Assembly (NCBI GenBank): GCA_026004535.1 | Contig: BPJI01000001.1 | Coordinates: forward strand, 1-64,000 | Source of the DNA: Candidatus Parcubacteria bacterium | GTDB lineage: Bacteria > Patescibacteria > Paceibacteria > UBA6257 > HR35 | Length of the DNA stretch: 64,000 nt | Direction: 5' to 3' | Part shown: positions 25,271 to 35,400 of the stretch, piece by piece | Layout: each line of letters opens with the position of its first letter | Numbering within the stretch: the first letter of the stretch is position 1 | Made by a program: the position numbers and the translations under genes | Notes under the pieces: model-generated | Database searches by the model: none | Seen by the model: the letters and a program-made list of their open reading frames with translations, nothing else | Told to the model about the DNA's origin: nothing

Positions 25271-26539
25271 ATGTCAAATTCTCTCGAAAAAAATTTTGCC
25301 CAAAAACATGAAAAACTGGAATCTGCTAAGAAGATTAAAGAAGAAAGAGCTTTAAAACTGGCAAGAGAAATAAAGAGAATAAAAGAAAAAATATCTAAAG
25401 AAGCAGGAACAATTAAAGATTATCAAAGAATAATTGAATTAGCAAAGAAAATAGAGAGTCTTTATAATAAAGCCTGGGAACTTGAAGGTAAATTGACTAA
25501 AAAAAATATCTTAGTTGAACATAGAGTTTTTGGAGCGATTTATGAAGCCAACTTCAGCCCCGAAGGAGATAAGATAGTTATTGGGAGTAACGGTAGAATA
25601 ATGCAAGTTCTTTCTTTAACCGAAGGCAAAATATACGAAAGAGGAATATTAAGACCAAAAGTTTTAGCTGAATTTAAGACTGAAGGAGTAGTTTATACAG
25701 CTAATTTCAATCCCGAAGGAGACAAGATAGTTATTGGAGATAGCAGGGGAATAATGAGAGTTCTTTCTTTAACTGAAGGTGAAATAGATGAAAAAGGAAT
25801 ATTAAGACCAAAGATTTTAGTCGAATTTAATGTTGAGGGAGCAGTTTATGAAGCTAATTTCAGCCCCGAAGGAGATAAGATAGTTATTGGAAGCAGCGAT
25901 AAAATGATGAGGGTTCTTTCTTTAACCGAAGGCAAAATAGATGAAAGAGGAATATTAAGACCAAAAGTTTTAGCTGAATTTAAGACTGAAGGAGTAGTTT
26001 ATACAGCTAATTTCAATCCCGAAGGAGACAAGATAGTTATTGGAGGCAACGATAAAATGATGAAAGTTCTTTCTTTAATTGAAGATGAAATATACAGAGG
26101 AAAAATATTAATACCAAGAGTTTTAGTTGAATTTGAAGCTAATGGAGTGATTTATGAAGCTAACTTCAGTCCCGAAGGAGATAAGATAGTTATTGTAACC
26201 AACAAGGGAATAATGAAGGTTCTTTCTTTAACTGAAGGCGAAATAGATGAAAGAGGAATATTAAGACCAAAGGTTTTGGCTGAATTTAAGACTAGGTTAG
26301 AAATTTATACAGCTAATTTCAATCCCGAAGGAGACAAGATAGTTATTGGAGATTTCGATAAAATGAAAGTTCTTTCTTTAACTGAAGGCGAAATAGATGA
26401 AAGAGGAATATTAAGACCAAAGGTTTTGGCTGAATTTGAAACTGAAGGATGGGTTTATACAGCTAATTTCAGCCCTGAAGGAGATAAGATAGTTATTGGA
26501 GATTTCTATGGGGTGACGAAAGTTATTGGAGAAAAGTAG
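25271..26539 (+). CDS. Seven-repeat WD40-like beta-propeller protein with N-terminal coiled coil
   Basis: Residues 1-78 are a charged coiled coil. Seven repeats of about 51 residues follow to the end, each with the pattern EF..EG.VY.ANF.PEGDKIVIG then VLSLTEGEIDERGILRPK. The last repeat is cut short after its strand region, as in a closed propeller. The repeats are nearly identical in protein and DNA, including the linker, which implies recent unit duplication or gene conversion. It is divergent from the VWA gene with 42 bp between the chosen starts. Propellers in VWA/MoxR gene groups are usually sensors or scaffolds, so this is probably the recognition component (inference). No enzyme motif is visible. 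Confidence 0.85.
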   Translation: MSNSLEKNFAQKHEKLESAKKIKEERALKLAREIKRIKEKISKEAGTIKDYQRIIELAKKIESLYNKAWELEGKLTKKNILVEHRVFGAIYEANFSPEGDKIVIGSNGRIMQVLSLTEGKIYERGILRPKVLAEFKTEGVVYTANFNPEGDKIVIGDSRGIMRVLSLTEGEIDEKGILRPKILVEFNVEGAVYEANFSPEGDKIVIGSSDKMMRVLSLTEGKIDERGILRPKVLAEFKTEGVVYTANFNPEGDKIVIGGNDKMMKVLSLIEDEIYRGKILIPRVLVEFEANGVIYEANFSPEGDKIVIVTNKGIMKVLSLTEGEIDERGILRPKVLAEFKTRLEIYTANFNPEGDKIVIGDFDKMKVLSLTEGEIDERGILRPKVLAEFETEGWVYTANFSPEGDKIVIGDFYGVTKVIGEK

Positions 26540-26565
26540 CAGAATATCTATTTTCCAATATCTTC

Positions 26566-26604
26566 ATAAAATATTAATGTAGAAAATTCTCTTGAAAAAT
26601 TTTG
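26566..26604 (+). pseudogene. Remnant of a second propeller-gene start
   Basis: ATAAAATATTAATGT followed by AAATTCTCTTGAAAAATTTTG repeats the -10 box and first codons of the gene at 25271 (ATAAAATATCAATATG, then AAATTCTCTCGAAAA). Stops and a 2-bp deletion prevent coding. It indicates that a tandem copy of the propeller gene was once present and was deleted. Confidence 0.6.
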
Positions 26605-26613
26605 AAGATGATA

Positions 26614-26680
26614 TAAATATTACTACTCAAAGTTATTCAATCAACTGAATGCTCCATAATAGTATTAGTCATTGTTACTG
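26614..26680. repeat. Right 67-bp terminal inverted repeat of the cassette
   Basis: Inverted partner of 20534-20600 (58 of 67 positions). Its last 16 bases supply the final codons and the stop of the glycyl-tRNA synthetase gene, so the boundary lies inside that gene. Confidence 0.8.
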
Positions 26681-28005
26681 AAAACCGACTTTAAATATTC
26701 ACTTATTTCTTCTATCTTTATTCTTTCTTGTTTAGTACTATCTCTATCTCTTATAGTTACAGTCTCATCTTCTAATGTTTGAAAATCGATTGTTAAACAA
26801 AAAGGAGTACCAATTTCGTCTTGTCTTCGGTATCTTCTTCCAATTGAACCTGATTCATCATAAAAACTGATAAAATCTTTCTTAACAATTTGGTAGACCT
26901 CTTTTGCTTTATCAACTAATTTTTTTTTATTACCTAATAAAGGAAAAACAGCAACTTTAATTGGCGCTAAAAAAGGGGGAAATCTAAAAATTCTTCTTCT
27001 CTCTCCTTCAATAATATCTTCATCATAAAATTCCACTAAAACTGCCAACAATAGCCTCTCAACACCAACTGATGGCTCAATCACGTAAGGTAAAATTTTT
27101 TTCTTGGTTTTTTCATCAAAATAAACAAGTTCTTCGCCAGAAAAATGAGAATGTCTTGACAAATCATAATTAGTTCGATTGGCAATTCCCTCTAATTCAT
27201 CGAATCCCCAAGGAAATTTATACTCAATATCAGTAGTTGCAGCTGAATAATGAGCTAATTCTTCCCTTAAGTACTCTCTTTTGCGAATATTTTCTTTTTT
27301 AAACCCTAATTTTAAATACCAACCATATCTCTCTTCAACCCAATACTTATACCATTTTTCAGCTTCTTTGGGGTCTATAAAAAATTCAAGCTCCATTTGT
27401 TCAAATTCTCGAATGCGAAAAATAAAATTTCTGGGAGTTATTTCATTTCTAAAAGCTTTACCAATTTGAGCGATACCAAATGGCAATTTAGTTCTCATTG
27501 AATTTAAAACATTTTTAAAGTTGCAGAACATTCCCTGAGCAGTTTCTGGTCTTAAGTAAGCTTCAGTGGCTAATTCTTCAACTGGACCAACATAAGTTTT
27601 AAACATCAAATTAAATTGTCTTTCTTCGGTTAACTCTCCACCGCAAAGAGGGCACAATGGTTTATTATCTTTTAATTTAACTTCACCATATTCACCTTTC
27701 ATTAAATGATCAGAACGGAATCTTTGATGACAATTTTTACACTCAACCAATGGGTCTTGGAAACCTTCAATATGACCTGAGGCTTCATAAACTTTTCTTG
27801 GACCGACGATTGAACTTTCAATCAAAAAAATATTATCTCTTGAAAAAACAATACTTTTTAACCATAAATTTTTGAGATTATTCTTCAGCAAAACTCCTAA
27901 ATAACCGTAATCATAAAATCCCTTAAGTCCACCATAAATTTCAGCTGATTGAAAAATAAAACCTCTCTGTTTACAAATTTGAATTATTGTTTCTAAATTT
28001 TTCAT
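26665..28005 (-). CDS. glyS: Glycyl-tRNA synthetase, single-chain dimeric type
   Basis: A class II synthetase that charges tRNA-Gly. Motif 2 is in FRNEITPRNFIFRIREFEQM. Cysteine pairs (CKNC, CPLC) mark the insertion near residue 90, and motif 3 is EPSVGVERLLLAVLVEF. The C-terminal anticodon-binding domain ends GTPFCLTIDFQTLEDETVTI RDRDS. 446 residues, compact for the archaeal/eukaryotic-like bacterial class. The last residues (SNND) are encoded by the end of the cassette's inverted repeat. The start codon overlaps the stop of the upstream surface-protein gene by 4 bp. Confidence 0.94.
   Translation of the reverse strand: MKNLETIIQICKQRGFIFQSAEIYGGLKGFYDYGYLGVLLKNNLKNLWLKSIVFSRDNIFLIESSIVGPRKVYEASGHIEGFQDPLVECKNCHQRFRSDHLMKGEYGEVKLKDNKPLCPLCGGELTEERQFNLMFKTYVGPVEELATEAYLRPETAQGMFCNFKNVLNSMRTKLPFGIAQIGKAFRNEITPRNFIFRIREFEQMELEFFIDPKEAEKWYKYWVEERYGWYLKLGFKKENIRKREYLREELAHYSAATTDIEYKFPWGFDELEGIANRTNYDLSRHSHFSGEELVYFDEKTKKKILPYVIEPSVGVERLLLAVLVEFYDEDIIEGERRRIFRFPPFLAPIKVAVFPLLGNKKKLVDKAKEVYQIVKKDFISFYDESGSIGRRYRRQDEIGTPFCLTIDFQTLEDETVTIRDRDSTKQERIKIEEISEYLKSVFSNND
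26687..26708. repeat. Right 22-bp direct repeat flanking the cassette, inside glyS
   Basis: Direct copy of 20505-20526 (21 of 22). Here it codes for glycyl-tRNA synthetase residues ISEYLKSV near the C-terminus, so this is the original sequence and the left copy is the duplicate. Confidence 0.7.
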
Positions 28006-29684
28006 TGATAAAGAACCTGACCAACAGAAATCGGATTTATTGTCTTTTGAATAACTCCTTGACTAAAAGAGCCAGTAGCTGAATATTCGGCTTGAGGAAT
28101 AATAATAAAGCTTTGTGGTTCAACATTGGCTGGTAATTCAACTAAAATTTGAAAGGCTAAATCTAATTCTTTATTAACATAACCGAGATTAGCAGGCAAT
28201 TTGTTTATTTGATATATAAAAGCACCGGTTTTCGAATCATACTTTAAATTATCTAAAATTGCATCGCCACCAACTTTACCGGTAAAATTAACTCCCATCG
28301 GTAATCTGGTTTTAATAGTTAAATTGTCAAAATCTTCACCAATTGATTTTATTTTCAAATGCCAAATAAGAGTTGATGGCTGATTGGGTTGCAAAGGAAA
28401 TGGACCCTCCGGAACAAAAATTGGATCTTGATAAACTAACTTGCTTTCTAAATTAATATCACCAATTATTCTTTTTTCATCTTCCTGAAAAACAAAATAT
28501 TCTCTGCCTCCTTCCTCAATTTCAATTGGAATACTCGGTGTTCTAAATTCGGCCCTTATTTTAGTAGTAAAATTTTTATTATTTTCTCCTAAGATTGGGT
28601 AACTTCTAAATAAAGAAACAGCAAAATTAAACTTAACCCTATCTCCAGGTTTTAAAACCAAAAGTTCTGGTTTATTCCTTGAAGTCCAGTAAATAGCTTG
28701 CTCAAATTCATTGAAATAACCATCAGTATTTAAAGAATAAAAATCAAAAGGACCGGAAAAAATAATCTTGACCTGGCCATTTTCTAATATTGTCTGGCTT
28801 TTATTTTCTAAAATAATCTCATAAAATAAGCTTGAACCAATATTTATGTTTTTACTTTCAGGAGTTGATTTAATGTAAAAAACAATCGGATTTTCTAGAA
28901 CATTGATTTTAGCGATTTCCTTAGTTAAAGAAAAACTAAAATTTTGATAACTAAAATCAACCTTGATGCTAAAAATTCCAGAAGATTTTGAATTCTGAAT
29001 TTGCCCAATTAAGGAAACGTTTTTTATTTCTTCAGTATCAAGACTTGGAAATTCCCAATAAAAATTTTCAGTCTGCGGAAAAGATGAGGTCAAAAGAAAA
29101 TGAGTTGGAGTTTCAATACTAACTTTAATATTATTTAGTTTTTGTTTAGTTAAATTAATAATACGAAAGTTAGCTTGGAACTCTTGATTAACATAAATTT
29201 TAGTCGGGAGAAAAATCTGAGCTTTGATTGGAGGATTTTTGACTAAAATCGAGAAATTTTCTTCTTTAGCAAAAATATGATCCTTATCTTCAATCTTATA
29301 GTTTAAAACTATTTTTAAATTTTCCTTTAAATCTCCGGCATTAACAAAAAACAAACTGAGATTTTGAACATTAGTTTTTTGTTGTTCAATTTCTCCTAAA
29401 AATAGAGACAAATTTTTTTCTTGAGGATTATTGACTAAAAAAGCACCATCAGAAAGAGAAATTTTAAGAGTTACATCGGTCAATTTTTTATTTGAACCAT
29501 TAACAATCTCGATTTTATAATCATAATTTTCTAAAGATAAAACTTCATTCGGTCCGGTTAGGCCTATTTTTAAGTCTGAAGCTGGGGTTGGTCGAAAATA
29601 AATAAAATAGACAAAAAAAACAATAGATAAAACAAACAAAATAAATGAAAAAATTAAAATTCGATTTAAAAATTTTTCTTTCAT
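28002..29684 (-). CDS. Membrane-anchored extracytoplasmic protein with Ig/CARDB-like domains
   Basis: A short cytoplasmic start is followed by one transmembrane helix (ILIFSFILFVLSIVFFVYFI, about 9-29). The remaining 530 residues are beta-rich repeats with the rhythm YDYKIEIVNGSNKKLTDVTL, FRIINLTKQKLNNIKVSIE and YEIILENKSQTILENGQVKI, as in CARDB or DUF11-type domains. These usually act as cell-surface stalks or envelope-binding modules. It overlaps glyS by 4 bp and lies 9 bp from recO. The specific role is unknown. Confidence 0.75.
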   Translation of the reverse strand: MKEKFLNRILIFSFILFVLSIVFFVYFIYFRPTPASDLKIGLTGPNEVLSLENYDYKIEIVNGSNKKLTDVTLKISLSDGAFLVNNPQEKNLSLFLGEIEQQKTNVQNLSLFFVNAGDLKENLKIVLNYKIEDKDHIFAKEENFSILVKNPPIKAQIFLPTKIYVNQEFQANFRIINLTKQKLNNIKVSIETPTHFLLTSSFPQTENFYWEFPSLDTEEIKNVSLIGQIQNSKSSGIFSIKVDFSYQNFSFSLTKEIAKINVLENPIVFYIKSTPESKNINIGSSLFYEIILENKSQTILENGQVKIIFSGPFDFYSLNTDGYFNEFEQAIYWTSRNKPELLVLKPGDRVKFNFAVSLFRSYPILGENNKNFTTKIRAEFRTPSIPIEIEEGGREYFVFQEDEKRIIGDINLESKLVYQDPIFVPEGPFPLQPNQPSTLIWHLKIKSIGEDFDNLTIKTRLPMGVNFTGKVGGDAILDNLKYDSKTGAFIYQINKLPANLGYVNKELDLAFQILVELPANVEPQSFIIIPQAEYSATGSFSQGVIQKTINPISVGQVLYQ

Positions 29685-29693
29685 TAAATTTAA

Positions 29694-30350
29694 TTATATC
29701 AAAAATTCATTAAAACTATTTTTAATCAGAACTTTTAAAAAATCAGGAATTTCTCGAGGAAGTTTAATTAAATTTTTAATTTTTCGAGCCTGAGTTAGTT
29801 CTTGTTGGCTTATTCTTAAATAAAAATCCTGACGACAATAAAAACAATAAAGAAATCTTTTGTTATCAAAATAAGCAAATTTTCTTAATCTTCTTTGGCA
29901 TTTTTGGCAATTTTCTAAATCAACCTCATAACCTAATTCTCTTAGAAGATGAAATAGAAACCAAAAAGAAAAAACTTTTGATCTTTGTCTTAAGTAATTT
30001 TCTAAATGAGTTAAGACAAACCAAATAAATTTTGGAGTCTCCAATAATCCTAAATTTTTAACAATCCTTAAAGTCCATAAGAAAAGATAAGGTTGGGATT
30101 TAAAGATATTAGTAGTAGTTTTTAAAGGCAAGGCTGAAATTATTTGATATTTTTTAAAATTGGTTATAATAAAGAAACGATTCAGATTGCCAGGTTCAAA
30201 AAGGGTTAGATTTTTACTTTGGGGTCTAAAAATTCCCCTAAGATAACATTTCAGTAAACCATAGTTTTTTGTTAAAATATATATTAAAGCATCATTTTCT
30301 TTTAATTTTTCTTTGGCCAAAATTAAACCTTGAACCTTAAAGTAAATCAT
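29694..30350 (-). CDS. recO: DNA repair protein RecO
   Basis: RecO helps load RecA onto single-stranded gaps. The N-terminal OB fold (VQGLILAKEKLKENDALIYI, then GLLKCYLRGIF) and the C-terminal zinc site (CQKCQRRLRKFAYFD, CFYC) are both present. 218 residues, a little shorter than usual (about 240). Its ATG overlaps the divergent ctpA ATG within CATG at 30348-30351, leaving no intergenic space. Confidence 0.88.
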   Translation of the reverse strand: MIYFKVQGLILAKEKLKENDALIYILTKNYGLLKCYLRGIFRPQSKNLTLFEPGNLNRFFIITNFKKYQIISALPLKTTTNIFKSQPYLFLWTLRIVKNLGLLETPKFIWFVLTHLENYLRQRSKVFSFWFLFHLLRELGYEVDLENCQKCQRRLRKFAYFDNKRFLYCFYCRQDFYLRISQQELTQARKIKNLIKLPREIPDFLKVLIKNSFNEFLI

Positions 30351-31509
30351 GAATAAAAGAATAAAACAATTATCTTTTCTGTTAATAATTTTAATCTTAA
30401 TTCTTTCAGCTTACAAATTTGGTTATCAAAAAGCTTTAGCTGAAACAACAGCTGGTAAATTTTTTAGTGTGCAAAATTTTTTGATGTTTTTAAGAGCCTG
30501 GGAAATAATTAATAGAAATTTTATTGATCCTCAAAAAATTGATAACGATAAAGCAATGTTTGAAGCAACTCGAGGTCTAATAAAATCTTTAGATGATCCA
30601 TATTCAGATTTACTTTCAGAAGAACAAAGAAAAATTTTTGAAGAAGATTTAACTGGTTCATTTGGTGGGATCGGTATAGAAATTGGCATTCGTAAAGGAG
30701 TTTTAACAGTTATTGCTCCGCTTGAAGAAACTCCAGCTCAACGAGCTGGACTTAAGGCTGGAGATAAAATTTTAAAAATTAACGCTGAAGAGACAGAAAA
30801 TATGTCTTTAGAAGAAGCTGTATCAAAAATAAGAGGCAAACCAGGAACTAAAGTAACTTTAACGATTTTTCGTGATGAATGGTTAGAACCAAAAGATTTT
30901 GAAATTACTCGAGAAGTTATTAATATTGCCGTTATTAAAACAAAATTTATTTCACCTAATATTGGTTATATAAAGATTAACTCTTTTGGGGCAACAGTTT
31001 ATTCAGAATTTATGAAAGCCTATAATCAACTTAAAAGCCAAGGCGCTGATAGATTTATTATTGATTTAAGAAACAACCCTGGTGGTTATTTGGAAATGGC
31101 AATTAAAATGAGCGAACTATTTTTGCCCCGGGGTAAAATTATCTTAAAAGAAGTTAAAAGAAATGGAGGAACAAAGTCGATTATTTCTGAAGGCCCAGGT
31201 GTGATTCAAGAAAAAGTCGTTATTCTAATTAATAAAGGTTCAGCTTCAGCTTCAGAAATTTTTGCTGGTGCTCTGAGAGATAATTTAGGAATTAAATTAA
31301 TTGGCGAAAAAAGCTTTGGCAAAGGCAGTGTTCAGCAAACTTTTCCTTTAAACGGAAATTTGTTAAAATTAACTATTGCTTATTGGTTAACCCCCAGTGG
31401 AACAAAAATTGAAGGTAACGGCTTAAAACCAGATATTGAAGTTGAAGAACCGAAAGAAGAAACAGAAAAAGATCCAGTTTTAGATAAAGCAATTGAAGTG
31501 TTAAAATAA
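30349..31509 (+). CDS. ctpA: Carboxy-terminal processing protease, S41 family
   Basis: A secreted or membrane-tethered serine protease: N-terminal signal/anchor (LSFLLIILILILSAYKFGY), a helical region, a PDZ domain (about 100-185; PAQRAGLKAGDKILKI), and the S41 catalytic core with the serine in NKGSASASEIFAG (about 296-305) and the lysine in GEKSFGKGSVQQ (about 321-332). 386 residues, normal. Its start codon overlaps that of recO on the other strand. Confidence 0.93.
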   Translation: MNKRIKQLSFLLIILILILSAYKFGYQKALAETTAGKFFSVQNFLMFLRAWEIINRNFIDPQKIDNDKAMFEATRGLIKSLDDPYSDLLSEEQRKIFEEDLTGSFGGIGIEIGIRKGVLTVIAPLEETPAQRAGLKAGDKILKINAEETENMSLEEAVSKIRGKPGTKVTLTIFRDEWLEPKDFEITREVINIAVIKTKFISPNIGYIKINSFGATVYSEFMKAYNQLKSQGADRFIIDLRNNPGGYLEMAIKMSELFLPRGKIILKEVKRNGGTKSIISEGPGVIQEKVVILINKGSASASEIFAGALRDNLGIKLIGEKSFGKGSVQQTFPLNGNLLKLTIAYWLTPSGTKIEGNGLKPDIEVEEPKEETEKDPVLDKAIEVLK

Positions 31510-31520
31510 AATAAAGAAAT

Positions 31521-31672
31521 TAATTATCCGGATATAAACCGGATATAACTACCCGGATTTTTACCGGATAGAACTATCCGGATGTAAAACGGATAATACT
31601 ACCCAGATGTAAACCGGATATATCCGGTAATCATCAGGGTAAAATAATCCGGTAGCCCATCCGGGTAATACA
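31521..31672. repeat. ACCGGAT/ATCCGGT palindromic array upstream of rplI
   Basis: The left units ACCGGATATAACTACCCGGA and ACCGGATAGAACTATCCGGA are followed by the reverse units ATCCGGTAATCATCAGGGTA and ATCCGGGTAATAC. It fills the whole gap between ctpA and rplI, ending about 4 bp before the rplI start. Confidence 0.85.
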
Positions 31673-31675
31673 TAA

Positions 31676-32116
31676 ATGAAAAGAAAAAAAGATAAAAAAA
31701 TTCCAGTTTTGCTTTTAGAGGATATGTCAAATTTAGGTCAAAGAGGAGAAATTGTTTTAGTGAAGCCTGGTTATTTTCGTTATTTAATTTCTCAAAAAAA
31801 GGCTTTATTAGCAAGCAAAGAAAAATTAGAAAACGAACTTAAACCATTGGTCTTAGAAGAAAAAATAAAATCAAGGGAAACAATAATTCAAAAAATGAAA
31901 GAACAAATCGAAAATTTGGTTTTAGAATTTAAAATTAATCAATATTCAGGAGTTAGCAAAGAGAAAATAATCCAAGCCTTAAAGGAAAAAGGTTTTAACA
32001 TTTCTAAAAATTCAATTGAACTTAAAGAAAAAATAAAAAAAGAAGGAGAGTATCTAATCCCAATTAATTTAGGTTTTAATCTTAAGGCGAATTTAAAAAT
32101 TAAATGTTCAGCCTAA
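31676..32116 (+). CDS. rplI: 50S ribosomal protein L9
   Basis: The N-terminal domain pattern is clear: PVLLLEDMSNLGQRGEIVLV, then PGYFRYLISQKKALLAS. It is followed by the long connecting helix and the small C-terminal domain (VSKEKIIQALKEKGFNISK). 146 residues, normal. L9 is absent in several CPR lineages, so its presence is a taxonomic clue. It is followed after 1 bp by rplS. Confidence 0.93.
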   Translation: MKRKKDKKIPVLLLEDMSNLGQRGEIVLVKPGYFRYLISQKKALLASKEKLENELKPLVLEEKIKSRETIIQKMKEQIENLVLEFKINQYSGVSKEKIIQALKEKGFNISKNSIELKEKIKKEGEYLIPINLGFNLKANLKIKCSA

Positions 32117-32117
32117 A

Positions 32118-32468
32118 ATGACCCATCAATTAATCCAATATATTGAAGAAAAATATTCTCGTCAGGATTTGCCAGAAATAAAACCAGGAATGGTTGTTCG
32201 TGTTTGGCAAAAATTTAAGGAAAAAAAGGGAGAAAGTTTAAAACCATTTGAAGGTATTGTTATTAGTCTTAAAAAGAAAAAAGGAACAAAAAAAATGTTT
32301 ACAGTAAGAGGCGAAGCAGCTGGTCAAATGGTTGAAAAAACTTATCCCTTTAATTTACCAACAATTACGAAAATAGAAATTTTAAAACAAGGAAAAACTA
32401 AAAGAGCCAAACTTTACTTTATCAGAAAACTCCACCCACGAAAAATTAAAAGAAAACTCAGGATTTAG
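32118..32468 (+). CDS. rplS: 50S ribosomal protein L19
   Basis: It stabilises the inter-subunit bridge region. LPEIKPGMVVRVWQKFKE, KPFEGIVISLKKKKGTKK, FTVRGEAAGQMVEKTYPFN and KTKRAKLYFIRKLHPRKIKR are typical of L19. 116 residues. It forms a pair with rplI (1-bp gap), and only 14 bp separate its stop from the convergent rtcB stop. Confidence 0.95.
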   Translation: MTHQLIQYIEEKYSRQDLPEIKPGMVVRVWQKFKEKKGESLKPFEGIVISLKKKKGTKKMFTVRGEAAGQMVEKTYPFNLPTITKIEILKQGKTKRAKLYFIRKLHPRKIKRKLRI

Positions 32469-32482
32469 ACTTAAGTTTTTAT

Positions 32483-35400
32483 TTAACCTTTAATAACTCC
32501 AATTGGTACTAATTTTACTACTTTTTTAGCAATCCCAATATTATGGACAACATCGACAACCGCAGAGACATCTTTATAAGCAATTGGTGCTTCCTCGGCC
32601 AAGCCTGACATACTTCCAGCAGCAACTGAAATTCCTCTTCCTTCCAATTCTTTTTTTAATTCACTTCCTCTTATTTTTCTTTTTGCTTCAGCTCTTGACA
32701 TCATTCTACCTGCACCATGAGGTGCTGAACCAAAAGAAATTTCTTTGGCTAATTCTTGACCAATTAAAACATAACTTGAAGTTCCCATCGATCCAGGAAT
32801 CAATGTTGGCTGACCAATTTGACGATATTTTTCAGGAAGCTCAGAATGACCTTGCCAAAAAGCCCTTGTTGCTCCTTTACGATGTACCAATAGCTTTTTA
32901 TTATCATATTCTTCAATTTTCACAATATTATGAGCAACATCATAAACTTGTTTTAATTCAATTTCTTTACCAAAAACTTTTTTAAATGCTTTTCTTACTT
33001 CATAAGTAATAAGTTGTCTATTAGCAAAAGCAAAATTAGCTGAAGCTTTCATTGCTGATAAATAAGCTTGACCAAGTTCGTGGCTATAAGGAAAATAAGC
33101 CAATTCTCTATCAACTAAGTCAATTCCTTGTTTATCTAAATATCTTAAAGCTTCGCGAATATAATCAGTTGCAACTTGATGGCCTAAGCCTCTTGAACCG
33201 CAATGAATTAAAACACAAACTTTATTTTTTTCTAAACCTAATTTTTTAGCAATTTCTTCATTCTTGTCTGTCGACCAGGCAGGAAAAATTTCAGCTACTC
33301 TTTGAATTTCAACAAAATGATTGCCAGCACCAATTGTTCCTAATTGATCCCTGCCCCGATCTTTAGCTGTTTTTGAAACCCTATCAGAATCTGCGCCTTC
33401 AATTTTTCCATAACTTTCTGTTGCTTCTAAATCTTCTTTAGTAGCATAACCAATTTCATAAAGCCATTTTGCTCCTTCTTCTAAAACTTTTTTCATCTCA
33501 TTATTATTCAATCTCCAAAAACCACCTCTACCAACACCTGAAGGAACTTCTTTAAAAATTTGTTCTGTTAATTTTGGTATTTTATCTTTAATTTCTTCAT
33601 AATAAAAAGGAGAAACTAAAAGACGAACGCCACAATTTGAAACAACAATATTATTAGCAATAAAATTGTGATCTGGATGGTCAATAGTTAAATCATAAAC
33701 ATAACCTGAATAATTAATTTCTTCTATACCTTCTATTTCATCAATAACAAAATCACCATAAGAGTAAAATTTAATAAAATCTTTAAAAGAAAGAAAATTA
33801 AAAGCAATTCTTACTTCACTTGCACCTTCCCAAATCGATCTTTCAATAAATCTTTCATTAATAAACTCACTAGAAAAAACTTTGACTAATTCTCTTTTAG
33901 AAACTCTGTTGATTAAATAATATTCTTTTATTTTGTTTCTTATATCCTGCCTTTGATTTTTTATTTTCTCTTTATATTTCAAATAAGCAAGAGCTAAGTT
34001 ACTTAATTTTTGTTTTTCTTGATTATATTCAAAACCAATTGCTTCAAAAAATCTAATTAAATTCTTTGGCTCTGATTTAATTTGAAACCTTAAACCAATT
34101 GTTTTATTTTTTATCCCTAATTCCTCCATAACTTTTATTTCTGACGTCTCGATGCCAAATTCTTTAAGCATATCTCTAATTTCTTGCATAAACTCTAAGC
34201 CATTATTTACTAACTTTTTATTTTTATTAATATTTAAAACTAAAGCAGATAGATTAAATTTATGAAAAGCACTTGGAGAAGAAAGTTCAGCACCAAAAAA
34301 CGAAGCCAAGAACAACCTTTTTTGCCATAAAGGTAATTTTTTTAACCAATAAGGCAATTTAAATTCAACTTCTGTCTTTTTACCAATTGGATAACCCAAA
34401 GCTCCTAAAAGCAAAGCAAAACTTTTACTAATTCTTAAGCAATATTCTGTTCTTTCAAATTCACAATTTTTGCCATAAGTATTAATCAATTTATGTTTTT
34501 TCTTTCTTTTAACTATTATTGAATTAACACCAATTTTTTCTAAATCTTTTTTTATTAGTTTTAAATCACCTAATTGACCCCATAAAGATAGATGATTAAA
34601 ATTTTTAGGGATATTTCCGTCGCCTAAGGCATAAGCAAAAATTTTAATAATATAAGGAAAAACAAATGAATCTGAATACAAAGGCAAGAGATTTTTTCTT
34701 TCTAAGTAATTAGTAATTTGAGCTAATTGATTGCCTTTTTTTGTTATACCATTTTTAGTACAAAATTCAATAAATTTTTCTTTACTTAAAATCAATATTC
34801 TTTTAGGCTTTTCATACTTAACGCCTTTAAAGGGATAGGTTAATATTTTTTCTCCAATTTCTAAATTTTTAGCTTCCTTCATACCAAAAAGAGTATATAT
34901 TGGATGATCTGGAGTTATTAAAATTTCATTTCCGAATTTTGTTTTAATTTTAAGAAGTTTTGTTTCTTTTCTCTTAAGATTTAAAATAATTTTTGCTTTT
35001 TCTAATTTTTTCTTTTTTTTGTTTAAAAGATAAACTTCAAAATCTTTATTTAAATCTTTAATTTCTAAATAAGTACCATTTTCTAAATTAACCAAAGTAT
35101 CGGGATGAAGACAGTTGATATCAAAGCCAACACCGCCAGGAGAAACTGTGCCTTCTTTTCCCAGATCTGTAGCTAAAACACCACCAACGCAATTTGAAAC
35201 CACAAAATTATTAGCAATAAAATTATGATCTTGATGATTAACAGTCAAATCATAAACATAATCTGAATAATCTACTTCTTCAATTTTTTCTATTTCATCA
35301 AAGCAAAAACCGCTATTTGATAAAGCTTTTGTTTTAACAAAATCTCTTAAGCTAATAAATTTAGTTGGTACTTTAGGTTTTAAGTAATTCAAGTTATTAT

